A DNA stretch of 47,259 nucleotides from Chryseobacterium sp. Leaf394 (GTDB taxonomy: Bacteria; Bacteroidota; Bacteroidia; Flavobacteriales; Weeksellaceae), in NCBI RefSeq assembly GCF_001424105.1, contig NZ_LMQH01000014.1, positions 222,282 through 269,540 on the forward strand, written 5' to 3'. The position numbers and the translations under genes were made by a program. Below are positions 24,381 through 32,417 of this stretch, piece after piece. Each line of letters begins with the position of its first letter. The first letter of the stretch is position 1. Under the pieces are notes generated by a model. It made no database searches, was not told the DNA's origin, and saw nothing but the letters and a program-made list of their open reading frames with translations.

Positions 24381-25004
24381 ATGTACGCTTTCTACGAAGT
24401 CTTTTTATATTTAAATTATCTTTTACTTTTCATAAACACAGTCTTAGGATTCAGAAAATACAGTTATTTTAAAAATATCGAAAAGTTTTATGTTTTCTAC
24501 ATGCTTTTCCTTCTTTTTATTGAAATGACGGTGTGGACTTTAAGTACAGGTTTAGGATTTAAAGATACACGGTTTATGTATCCCGTTTATATAGCCGGGG
24601 ATTTCTTCTTGCTCACCGGACTGTTTATTGGTAAGTTAAAGTTAAACAGACTTTTTTTATGGCTCTCAGGTTTTGTAGCCGCTGTTTTTTTAACTGTGGT
24701 TTTTGGTTTTAAATTAAACTTCAATCACGACATTGCAAAGGTGATTTCAAATATTATCATCATCAGTTTTGCCGGAACATTTTTAATTATGCAGATCAGA
24801 AACGGAAAAAATGTTGAGCGTTTTTTCCTGGCAGACTTGGGAATATTTTTTTACTATTCTGTTTCTGTCTTCAATTTTGTCATACAGTCTCAACTTATTA
24901 ATCTTTCAATGGACAATGTAGGTCTGATTGGTTTGTTTAATACTTTTTTTGCTGCGATTTTGTACGGTTTAATCACATATACTTTTTTAAAATTAAAGAA
25001 ATAA
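24381..25004 (+). CDS. Seven-helix membrane protein, candidate sensor subunit
   Basis: A 207-residue integral membrane protein with about seven hydrophobic helices (roughly 4-22, 33-54, 66-82, 88-107, 115-135, 146-168 and 178-200), short loops and a basic C-terminus. No catalytic motif. Length and helix spacing resemble the N-terminal 7-TM modules fused to many Bacteroidota histidine kinases. Here the kinase is a separate gene 35 bases downstream, with only one helix of its own, so this protein may be its detached sensor. I use the ATG at 24381 rather than the GTG one codon upstream. Inference from architecture only. Confidence 0.7.
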   Translation: MYAFYEVFLYLNYLLLFINTVLGFRKYSYFKNIEKFYVFYMLFLLFIEMTVWTLSTGLGFKDTRFMYPVYIAGDFFLLTGLFIGKLKLNRLFLWLSGFVAAVFLTVVFGFKLNFNHDIAKVISNIIIISFAGTFLIMQIRNGKNVERFFLADLGIFFYYSVSVFNFVIQSQLINLSMDNVGLIGLFNTFFAAILYGLITYTFLKLKK

Positions 25005-25039
25005 CCTTAAATATTAAACTGTTCAGCTTAATAATTGTG

Positions 25040-25756
25040 ATGACCGCAGTTATACTGACCTTTATTCTGATAGCTTACAAAACCTTTGTAGACCGCATCA
25101 TTAAGGAAAAAGATGCTCAGAATCTTGCCGACATTCAGCACCAGAAAGATTTGGCTCTTGAGAATGTAAAGGCTCAGGAAGAAGAAAGGAAAAGAATTGC
25201 AGTTGCTGTTCATGACGACCTTGGAAATCGCTTAAACATACTTTCTCTGTGGTTGCAAAATATTGAAATTGAAGATGAGAAAGCTTCTGAAGTGATTAAC
25301 GGACAAATCAAAGAATTGGTAGATTCTGCCAGAAAGATATCGCACAATCTGTATCCTGTCAATCTGGAAAAATTAGGTTTTATTCTTTACGTTGAAGAAT
25401 TGATTGCCAACCTTTCAAAAAAGATTGAAATATTGCTTTTCGAACTGAAACCTTATCAGGCTAAAAATATTTTCACAGAAGTACAGATTTACCGCATCGT
25501 TCAGGAGTTTACCACAAATGTGATCAAGCATTCCGAGGCAACTCACGTGAAGATTATTTTAAGAGATTCAGAAAATACTCTTTTTGTTATTATTTCGGAT
25601 AATGGAAAAGGTTTTGATTATGATCTGGTGAAAAAAGGAATGGGAATTAAAAATATTGAATCAAGATTACAGTCGCTCAACGCTGCTTTCAAATGGAAAA
25701 GCGTCATCGGCAAAGGCAGCAGACTGATCATCAAAATACCACTCAGCAATGAATGA
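25040..25756 (+). CDS. NarL/LuxR-type sensor histidine kinase, minimal
   Basis: A 238-residue kinase with a single N-terminal helix (about 2-14) and no sensor domain. A coiled-coil linker (20-48) leads to the HisKA_3 motif with the phospho-acceptor His58 in IAVAVHDDLGNRLN. The ATPase part has NVIKHSEATHVKI (N box), DNGKGFDYD (G1) and GMGIKNIESR (G2). It overlaps the response regulator by 8 bases, so the pair is translationally coupled. The signal is unknown; the 7-TM protein upstream is the obvious candidate partner. Confidence 0.93.
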   Translation: MTAVILTFILIAYKTFVDRIIKEKDAQNLADIQHQKDLALENVKAQEEERKRIAVAVHDDLGNRLNILSLWLQNIEIEDEKASEVINGQIKELVDSARKISHNLYPVNLEKLGFILYVEELIANLSKKIEILLFELKPYQAKNIFTEVQIYRIVQEFTTNVIKHSEATHVKIILRDSENTLFVIISDNGKGFDYDLVKKGMGIKNIESRLQSLNAAFKWKSVIGKGSRLIIKIPLSNE

Positions 25757-26429
25757 AACTGTAAAATTAGCATTGGTAGACGACGAGCAACTTATTCTGG
25801 AAGGAGTGAAAATGCTGCTCTCCAGCGATAAGCAGATCAAAGTAACTTTCACCGCAAACGACGGTGCAGGTTTTCTGAAATTGCTCGAAGAATCTTCACC
25901 TGAAGATTTTCCTGATATCGTTTTGTCTGATATTCAGATGTTGCCGATGGATGGTTTTGAACTGGTAGAAATCCTGAAAAATAAATATCCTGATTTAAAA
26001 ATAATCATTCTATCCTCACATTATAAAACTTCAGTGTTCGGGCACATGATCAAGCTTGGAGTTTCTGCTTTTCTTCCTAAAAACTCAGATAAGAAAACAT
26101 TTTTAGAAGCCATTAAAAGTGTTCACAGCAAAGGTGTCTATCTTTCTGAGGAAGATCTGAAGATGCTCGCAACCTTTAAAAATAATGTGGTAAAACAGAA
26201 ATCACTTTTCACTATAGAAGACGAACTTTCAGACCGTGAGAAAGACGTTGTACAGCTCATCTGTCAGGAATTTACCAACAAAGAAATCGCTGAGAAATTA
26301 TTTATCAGTCCGAGAACTGTGGAAAGTCACCGTCAGCGGATTATAGAAAAATTAGGGGTTAAAAACTCAATTGGCATTGTGATTTACGCTATTATTCATG
26401 ATATTTTTACCGTAGACATCAGATTATAA
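25749..26429 (+). CDS. LuxR/NarL family response regulator
   Basis: A 226-residue regulator: a receiver domain (residues 5-125) with acidic pair Asp11-Asp12, phospho-acceptor Asp61 in IVLSDIQM and Lys at KNSDKKTF, then a LuxR-type helix-turn-helix (about 158-220) in LSDREKDVVQLICQEFTNKE and FISPRTVESHRQRIIEKL. It is the cognate partner of the overlapping kinase. Its targets cannot be read, though autoregulation of the operon is common for this class. A clean terminator follows directly. Confidence 0.95.
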   Translation: MNETVKLALVDDEQLILEGVKMLLSSDKQIKVTFTANDGAGFLKLLEESSPEDFPDIVLSDIQMLPMDGFELVEILKNKYPDLKIIILSSHYKTSVFGHMIKLGVSAFLPKNSDKKTFLEAIKSVHSKGVYLSEEDLKMLATFKNNVVKQKSLFTIEDELSDREKDVVQLICQEFTNKEIAEKLFISPRTVESHRQRIIEKLGVKNSIGIVIYAIIHDIFTVDIRL

Positions 26430-26454
26430 TTCCGTGAAAATGCGGAATTTTTTT
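26428..26454 (+). terminator. Terminator of the sensor-kinase operon
   Basis: Seven-bp stem (AATTCCG / CGGAATT) with an 8-nt loop and a T run. It overlaps the last bases of the response-regulator stop codon. Confidence 0.85.
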
Positions 26455-26590
26455 AAAAGACAGCCTTGTTTTTTGGCTAATTTTTTTCATGTTTAAAAAA
26501 TGAATGTTTTTGATTTTAACTGAATCTTTCAAAAACATCCTTCAATTCTTTCGTTCAGACTTCTTTTATTTTAAATCTTAAATTTTTCCG

Positions 26591-26598
26591 TACTTTTG
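26591..26598 (+). promoter_or_regulatory. Candidate -7 element (TACTTTTG) for the ABC-F gene
   Basis: Exact TAnnTTTG match, about 50 nt before the ATG at 26649. Confidence 0.55.
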
Positions 26599-26648
26599 CA
26601 CCCGAAAAAGATTCATATTCAACATTCACTTTTTAATACTCATTTCAA

Positions 26649-28583
26649 ATGCTTTCGGTTCAGGGTTTAGGATTACATCATTCGGGAAATTATTTATTTC
26701 AAAACGTCAATTTTACCATCAAAAAAGATGATAAAATCGGTTTGGTCGGTAAAAACGGAGCCGGAAAATCCACACTTCTGAAAATGCTTTCCGGAGAAAT
26801 TACGTTTTACGAAGGAAATGTAGTTCCTGAAGGTAATATTACCATCGGTTTCCTGAAACAGGATCTTGATTTTGTTAAAGGAAGAACCGTCTGGAACGAA
26901 ACGATGCAGGCTTTCGAACAGATCAATGCATGGAAAGAAGAGCTGGAAGAAATCAACCATCAGTTAACCGTCAGAACCGATTACGAAAGTGATGCTTATA
27001 CAGATCTGATCAACAGAATGACCGATTTGAATGACCTTCTGATGCACCACGACGCCTACAATCTGGAAGGTGATATCGAAAAAGTATTATTTGGTTTAGG
27101 ATTTAAAGCGGATGATTTCCAAAAAATCACTGATGAATTTTCCGGAGGATGGAGAATGAGAATCGAACTTGCAAAATTGCTTCTTCAAAAGAACGATCTG
27201 ATGCTTCTCGATGAGCCTACCAACCACCTTGATATGGAATCTATCATCTGGCTCGAAAACTTTTTAAAAGATTATCCGGGAGGAATTGTTCTGGTAAGTC
27301 ACGACAAGCAGTTTATGACAGCAGTCTGCAACAGAACTTTTGATGTCAACAACCGAAAAGTAGATGATTACAAGGCTAATTATTCCAAATATCTGGTGAT
27401 GCGTGAAGACCGCCGTGAAAAATTGGTTCAGGCTAAGAAGAATCAGGATGCGGAAATCAAGCAGATGGAAGATAACATCAACAAATTCCGTGCGAGTGCT
27501 ACTAAAGCTTCTTTTGCCCAGTCTTTGATCAAAAAATTAGATAAAATTGAACGTATTGAAATTGATAATGAAGACGTTTCAAAATTCAATATCCGTTTCG
27601 TACAGTCGCAGGTTCCCGGAAAAGTAATTTTCGAAGCTGAAAATCTTGGGAAAGCTTATGGACAGAAACAGATTTTTGATGATGTGGATTTCATCGTTCA
27701 GCGGGGCGACAGAATTGCCCTTCTCGGACAGAACGGTCAGGGAAAAACCACGTTAGCGAAAATTCTTGCCGGAGATATTAAAGATTATTCAGGAGACTGG
27801 AATTTAGGTCACAATGTGAATATCGGTTACTTTGCCCAAAATCAGGAAGAAGTTTTAACGCCAAACAAAACCGTTCAGGAAGAAGCAGAAGATTCCGCAA
27901 CCGAAGAGACAAGACCGAGAGTTAGAGATTTATTGGGATCTTTCCTGTTTCAGGGAGAAGCGGTGAACAAGAAAACAAAAGTACTTTCCGGAGGTGAAAG
28001 AAACCGTCTGGCTCTTTGTAAATTGTTATTGCGTCCTTTCAATACATTGATCATGGATGAGCCTACCAATCACCTTGATATTCAGTCGAAGGAGATCATC
28101 AAACTGGCTTTACAGAAATTTGAAGGAACATTAATTGTAATTTCTCACGACAGGGAATTTTTGCAGGGACTTTGCGATAAAATTTATGAATTCCGTGATG
28201 GTAAAATGAAAGAATTCCTGGGCGACATCAACGAGTATCTTGAATTCAGACAGAAAGAATCGATCAGAGAAATCTCTGCTGAAAAAGCAAAACTTCATGG
28301 AGAAGAGGCTAAGGTTGAGGTAAAGGCAAAGGCCAAGAAAGAGGAAAAACCAGCAGCTGCAGAATCATCAGTTATCGTAGGTAAGGAACAGAAAAGCATT
28401 CAGAATAAACTGAAAAAGGTAGAAGAAAAAATTTCTGAACTGGAAACGACAATCGAAAATTACGAAACTTCTTTCACAAAAGACAATCCATCAGAAGAAA
28501 CATTGGAAAAATACAACAAAACCAAAGAAGAGCTTGATCTTGCGTTGCAGGAATGGGAGCATTTGGGAACGCAGTTGGATTAG
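26649..28583 (+). CDS. ABC-F family ribosome-associated ATPase
   Basis: A 644-residue soluble ATPase with two ABC domains and no membrane helices. Domain 1: Walker A GKNGAGKST (about 36-44), signature FSGGWRMR, Walker B LLDEPTNHLD. Domain 2: Walker A GQNGQGKTT, signature LSGGERNR, Walker B IMDEPTNHLD. An interdomain linker of about 80 charged residues lies between. The C-terminal tail (about 540-644) has an Ala/Lys-rich spacer and a coiled coil, as in Uup-like and YheS-like proteins. ABC-F proteins act on the ribosome; whether this one is housekeeping or gives antibiotic protection cannot be told from sequence. Confidence 0.93.
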   Translation: MLSVQGLGLHHSGNYLFQNVNFTIKKDDKIGLVGKNGAGKSTLLKMLSGEITFYEGNVVPEGNITIGFLKQDLDFVKGRTVWNETMQAFEQINAWKEELEEINHQLTVRTDYESDAYTDLINRMTDLNDLLMHHDAYNLEGDIEKVLFGLGFKADDFQKITDEFSGGWRMRIELAKLLLQKNDLMLLDEPTNHLDMESIIWLENFLKDYPGGIVLVSHDKQFMTAVCNRTFDVNNRKVDDYKANYSKYLVMREDRREKLVQAKKNQDAEIKQMEDNINKFRASATKASFAQSLIKKLDKIERIEIDNEDVSKFNIRFVQSQVPGKVIFEAENLGKAYGQKQIFDDVDFIVQRGDRIALLGQNGQGKTTLAKILAGDIKDYSGDWNLGHNVNIGYFAQNQEEVLTPNKTVQEEAEDSATEETRPRVRDLLGSFLFQGEAVNKKTKVLSGGERNRLALCKLLLRPFNTLIMDEPTNHLDIQSKEIIKLALQKFEGTLIVISHDREFLQGLCDKIYEFRDGKMKEFLGDINEYLEFRQKESIREISAEKAKLHGEEAKVEVKAKAKKEEKPAAAESSVIVGKEQKSIQNKLKKVEEKISELETTIENYETSFTKDNPSEETLEKYNKTKEELDLALQEWEHLGTQLD

Positions 28584-28601
28584 TATCAAAAAATAAATAA
28601 T

Positions 28602-28630
28602 AAAAGATGGACTTCGGTTCATCTTTTTTT
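28602..28630 (+). terminator. ABC-F gene terminator
   Basis: An 11-bp stem (one G-T pair) closed by a C(TTCG)G tetraloop and followed by a T run, 19 bases after the stop. Confidence 0.9.
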
Positions 28631-28642
28631 GTGAAGTATATA

Positions 28643-28755
28643 TTGCTCCGGAGGAGCAAACATCTTTGTAGAAAAAACGCATAGTGAAATTACAGCTCCG
28701 TAGGAGCTTCTGTTAATAGTAACGTTATTAAGATGAATTAAAGCTCCATCGGAGC
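28643..28755. repeat. Three GCTCC-N3-GGAGC palindromes spaced 49-50 bp
   Basis: Palindromes at 28643-28659 (GCTCC-GGA-GGAGC, extended by TT/AA), 28694-28708 (AGCTCC-GTA-GGAGCT) and 28743-28755 (GCTCC-ATC-GGAGC). The 5-bp arms are constant, the middle three bases differ, and the spacers are unrelated except for length. Confidence 0.85.
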
Positions 28756-28915
28756 GATCTGATAATTCATTTTCAAAACTGAAAAGCTTGTAATTATTGT
28801 AAAAACGTGATCCCTCTGCAATTCTGTTTCATTATTTACCTTTAAATTTAATCTTCCCGCAACATTGCAACCTCATTTAACATAATATTGTAATTTAATT
28901 TTAAAATATTATCCT

Positions 28916-28923
28916 TATTTTTG
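28916..28923 (+). promoter_or_regulatory. Candidate -7 element (TATTTTTG) for the His/Cys small protein
   Basis: Exact TAnnTTTG match only 4 nt before the ATG at 28928, suggesting a leaderless transcript. Confidence 0.6.
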
Positions 28924-28927
28924 TGCA

Positions 28928-29284
28928 ATGATTTTTAAGGAAAGCAGACAACTCAAGAGTTTTATCTCCAAACTTATGTTTGGGATATACTTTTTTGCAC
29001 TGTTTTCTTCAAGCTTTCACAGTCACGAGTCTTCAGATGTTTTTGCAGGTTTCAACTTCAAAAAATCAGAAAATTCAATTTCCAAATCAGAAGCCAAAGA
29101 AAAAGCCGGCGACTGTCTGGCCTGTCACTTTTTAGCCACTGGAAATACCATTTTACCACAGGAATTTAGTTTCACTTTGATCAAACATACGCATGAAGCG
29201 GAGCAGATTTTAGCTGTACAGGAAAAAATCTGGTCACAAACTAAATTTACTTTCCAACTTCGGGGACCTCCCGCAATTTCATAA
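28928..29284 (+). CDS. Small membrane-anchored His/Cys protein, possible metal carrier
   Basis: A 118-residue protein with one N-terminal hydrophobic segment (about 14-31). It has three candidate metal-binding clusters: FHSHES near 31-36, the CLACHF motif near 63-68 (Cys-x-x-Cys-His) and KHTHEAE near 85-91, and ends in RGPPAIS. The CLACH motif could also attach haem, but the His clusters and the neighbouring TonB receptor and His-rich lipoprotein favour metal handling. Small DUF2946-like proteins of other phyla have a similar layout. I cannot assign a family; function is inferred from context. Confidence 0.65.
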   Translation: MIFKESRQLKSFISKLMFGIYFFALFSSSFHSHESSDVFAGFNFKKSENSISKSEAKEKAGDCLACHFLATGNTILPQEFSFTLIKHTHEAEQILAVQEKIWSQTKFTFQLRGPPAIS

Positions 29285-29450
29285 TTCTATTTTTCTCAAT
29301 ATTCATAAGAGTTTTGAGGGATTTTTTCTGAATTAATTAAATCCATTTTTTGTAACACAAAAGTTTCGAAAATCGTAGAGCTGTAATTTCAAACTTGCAG
29401 ATCAGATTTTGGAACCCGGAATCTCAGCATTCAAACACGACAGTTAAAAT

Positions 29451-29600
29451 AAGAAGCGAAGTTTCGAAATTTTGGTAGAAGAGCATTTTTTCGATAACAA
29501 GGTGCGAAGCTCCAAAATATCGGTAGAAAAGAGTTCGGGTTCCTTTGAAAAAGGTGCACAGTTCCCAAATGTCGGTGTGAAAATGATGATTTGGGCAGCT
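29451..29600. repeat. Degenerate tandem repeat, about 50-bp period, three units
   Basis: Units share GCGAAG...TTCGGTAGAAAA-like cores at about 29456, 29504 and 29556 (GGTGC in the last two, 52 apart; first two 48 apart). On the minus strand the units stay open and give a 17-residue periodic translation. Confidence 0.6.
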
Positions 29601-29612
29601 TTTCCGCCTGAA

Positions 29613-29720
29613 TTTATCCTGAGCTTGCCGTAGGACTCCCGCTTTTTTGTCATTGCGAACAACGGTCGGATGTGTTGAGAAGCTGTTTCACTGTCAGTTT
29701 ATGCTGAGCTTGTCGAAGCA
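29613..29720. repeat. Two copies of a TTTAT(C/G)CTGAGCTTG element
   Basis: Copies at 29613-29627 and 29698-29712; the second continues TCGAAG. This word is a familiar dispersed intergenic repeat in flavobacterial genomes (from general knowledge, not checked). Confidence 0.6.
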
Positions 29721-29818
29721 GGCTGCGTGCAATTCGCTGTTACAAAACATGATTTAATTTAATTCAAAATTCATAAGTACAACGTACTTTTTTACATTAT
29801 ACATTTTACAAAAACGTA

Positions 29819-32200
29819 ATGAAAAACATTATAAATCTAATGCTGGTCTTTTTCGGACTGACATTGGTTTCTGCGCAGAAATATACGGTTCAGGGAACGG
29901 TGCAGGATTTTCACGATAAAACAATGCTTGAAAATGCAGAAGTTAAAATCGGGGACTTTACCACTAAAACTGACAAAAAGGGAAAATTTTCTTTCCCAAA
30001 TGTTCCTGCAGGAAATTATAAGCTCGTAGCCAGACATCCGCTCTGCGATGATTATACTGAAAATGTGGGAGTCGACAGAGATGTGCATCTGGCAATTATT
30101 TTAGAACATCATGAAGGAGAAATTCAGACCGTCACTATCCACGGAAGCCACAAAACAAAAGGCTCCGTAATTATGACGACTTTAGACAAGTCTGAGATCG
30201 AAAGAAATTCAACAGAAAATCTGGGCAATCTTTTATCCAGAATTTCCGGAGTTTCATCTTTGAAAACGGGGAATAATATCACAAAACCCGTTATCCGCGG
30301 ACTTTACGGAAGCCGTATTTCCATTATCAACAACGGTGTGAGAATGGCTGAGCAGGAGTGGGGAGTAGAGCATGCTCCCAACATCGATGTTAACGATTTC
30401 GAGCACATCGATGTTATTAAAGGTGCTTCCGCACTGAAGTTTGGAAATGAAGGAGTAGGTGGTGTTGTCGTTCTTGAACCTTCAGTTCTGCCTAAAAAAG
30501 ATACCATTATGGGAAGCCTGAGACTTTCAGGAATATCGAATGGCAGAGGAGGCGAGATCGGGGCCAATGTAGCAAAAGCGTGGAAGAACCAATGGTTTGT
30601 AAAAACAGGCGGATCGTACAGAAAAACCGGTGACCTGTACATGCCGCATCATACTTTGCAGAATACCGGACAGGAATTTAATTCTTTTAATTTCTCTTTC
30701 GGGAAGCACAGTTTTCTGCAGGGATTTGATGTGTCGTACAGCGGCATCAATCAGGAATTTGGGATTTACCGCGGTGCACATCTGGCGAGCCCAGAAGATT
30801 TCTACAATGCTGTGAACTTCGGACAGTCTTATTATCTGGATAATTTCAGCTATGATATCGACAATCCGAAGCAGGAAGTGGCGCATCACATTGCGAAACT
30901 TTCAGCATACAGAAGGTTTGCAGATTTTGGGAAGCTCACTTTTCAGTACAGTTTTCAGCTCAACAGAAGAAAAGAATACGACATCAGAAGAGGTGAACTG
31001 AGCAATCTTCCGTCCATGGATTTAAGATTAATTACGCATTCTGCAAGTCTTGTTCATCTTCTGGAAAGAGCAAACTGGAGTCTTGAAAGCGGAATTTCAG
31101 GAGCTTTTCAGGATAATTATCCGAATCCCGCAACCAAGGCGAGACGTCTGATTCCAGACTATTACCGTTATGATACCGGTGCTTTTTCGGTTTTTAAATA
31201 CAGATTCAATTCTAAATTAAATGCCGAGGCAGCCGTGCGATACGATTTCAGCAGATATGATGCCTACAAATATTATGATTCAGAAAAATGGGAAGCAAAT
31301 TATGCAGATACTTTCCCTCAGTTTGTCGTGAGTGAATCGGGAAGCAGAACTTTGACAAGACCCATTCTCGATTATCATAATTTCTCTGCAAATCTTGGCT
31401 TAGATTACAAACCTTTTGAGAATTTAGAATTAAAACTGAATCTTTCAAGAGCAGAAAGAACGCCCAATCCTGCGGAGCTTTTCTCAGACGGTCTGCATCA
31501 TTCTGCAGCAATTATGGAAGAAGGAAATTTAAATATTCAGAAAGAAACTGTTTATAATGTCAATCTTTCTTTAGCTGCGAAATTTAATGTTTTGAAAGGT
31601 CTTCATATCGAAGCCAGTCCGTATCTGATGGTGTCTGATAATTTTGTCAATCAGATCCCGACAGGCATTTTAAATACCAACCGCGGTGTTTTCCCTGTCT
31701 GGTCTTATCAGCAGATCAAAGCAAGGATTTTCGGAGTTGATGCAGATGCAGAATTGTCGGTTACCGATCAGTTAAAATGGAAATCAGGCTTCAGTATTCT
31801 GAAAGGTGACGATCTTTCAAATAATGAACCTCTGATTCTGATGACGCCTGCAAAACTGAGAAATTCAATTCAAGTCAATTTAAACAAACCTAGAAATTTC
31901 TATGTCAGTCTGGAAAACGAAAATACCTTTAAGCAAAACCGTTTCCCGATCAGAAATCTTCCGGTAACGTTTATAAAAGATGGTGTGGAAAGAAATGAAA
32001 TCGTGGATTTCAGCTCTACTCCGGCAGCTTTCAGTCTTTTTCATGCTTCGATTGGAGCAGATGTGGCAAAAAATCTGAATCTGAACTTCAGAATCAACAA
32101 TATTTTCAATACAGATTACCGCGAGTATCTCAACCGCCTCAGATATTATATGTTTGAATCGGGAAGAAATTTTGTGGTTACTCTTAAATACAATTTCTAA
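29819..32200 (+). CDS. TonB-dependent outer-membrane receptor, probably metal uptake
   Basis: A 793-residue outer-membrane receptor. Signal peptide to about residue 19, then a carboxypeptidase-like regulatory domain (about 22-100), a plug (about 105-230) with TTLDKSEIERNSTENLGNLL, VIRGLYGSRISIINNGVRM and DVIKGASALKFGNEGVGGVV, and a 22-strand-type barrel ending in the aromatic FVVTLKYNF. His-containing segments (ILEHHEGE, TIHGSHKT, YMPHHTL, GLHHSA) and its flanking His-rich genes suggest a metal such as zinc or copper, as for ZnuD-type receptors. The substrate is inference; the receptor call is firm. Confidence 0.9.
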   Translation: MKNIINLMLVFFGLTLVSAQKYTVQGTVQDFHDKTMLENAEVKIGDFTTKTDKKGKFSFPNVPAGNYKLVARHPLCDDYTENVGVDRDVHLAIILEHHEGEIQTVTIHGSHKTKGSVIMTTLDKSEIERNSTENLGNLLSRISGVSSLKTGNNITKPVIRGLYGSRISIINNGVRMAEQEWGVEHAPNIDVNDFEHIDVIKGASALKFGNEGVGGVVVLEPSVLPKKDTIMGSLRLSGISNGRGGEIGANVAKAWKNQWFVKTGGSYRKTGDLYMPHHTLQNTGQEFNSFNFSFGKHSFLQGFDVSYSGINQEFGIYRGAHLASPEDFYNAVNFGQSYYLDNFSYDIDNPKQEVAHHIAKLSAYRRFADFGKLTFQYSFQLNRRKEYDIRRGELSNLPSMDLRLITHSASLVHLLERANWSLESGISGAFQDNYPNPATKARRLIPDYYRYDTGAFSVFKYRFNSKLNAEAAVRYDFSRYDAYKYYDSEKWEANYADTFPQFVVSESGSRTLTRPILDYHNFSANLGLDYKPFENLELKLNLSRAERTPNPAELFSDGLHHSAAIMEEGNLNIQKETVYNVNLSLAAKFNVLKGLHIEASPYLMVSDNFVNQIPTGILNTNRGVFPVWSYQQIKARIFGVDADAELSVTDQLKWKSGFSILKGDDLSNNEPLILMTPAKLRNSIQVNLNKPRNFYVSLENENTFKQNRFPIRNLPVTFIKDGVERNEIVDFSSTPAAFSLFHASIGADVAKNLNLNFRINNIFNTDYREYLNRLRYYMFESGRNFVVTLKYNF

Positions 32201-32257
32201 CTATCTGAAATTATTAAAAAAAATATTCGTATCAAATTTTCAAATCATTTTTCTTGA

Positions 32258-32325
32258 CCCCGACCCCTAAAGGGAGGAAAAATGCCTTGAAAATTTCATC
32301 AAAATTATGCTCTTTAGGGACGGGG
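32258..32325. repeat. Imperfect inverted repeat CCCCGAC...CTAAAGGG
   Basis: Arm 1 CCCCGACCCCTAAAGGGA (32258-32275) and arm 2 TCTTTAGGGACGGGG (32311-32325) are near reverse complements. Both arms carry the CCCTAAAG core of flavobacterial REP-like elements. Confidence 0.6.
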
Positions 32326-32417
32326 AAATTAATTTGATGAAATTCGGGCAAACTCGTCGAAGCGTTGTCCGTAATTAAAATTTAAACAAATTATTAAAAC
32401 TTAAAATTAAATTTAAA

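Larger units (their letters stand above)
28584..28927. other. Gene-free stretch between the ABC-F and His/Cys-protein genes
   Basis: About 340 bases: the ABC-F terminator, the three GCTCC palindromes, an AT-rich part with nothing visible, and a TATTTTTG element just before the next gene. Confidence 0.7.
29285..29818. other. Repeat-rich gap upstream of the TonB receptor
   Basis: About 530 bases. It holds a degenerate tandem repeat with about 50-bp period (29451-29600), two copies of a CTGAGCTTG element (29613 and 29698) and an AT-rich promoter region. A 72-codon minus-strand frame across the repeat (29444-29662) is not called as a gene. Confidence 0.7.

Noticed and set aside
28643..28755. Possible CRISPR array (three palindromes at about 50-bp spacing)
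   Set aside because: Repeat cores are only 13-17 bp with variable centres, and there are no cas genes nearby.
29444..29662. 72-codon minus-strand frame over the 29.5 kb tandem repeat
   Set aside because: Its periodic translation follows the DNA repeat and it has no recognisable signal, promoter or domain; kept as a repeat, not a gene.
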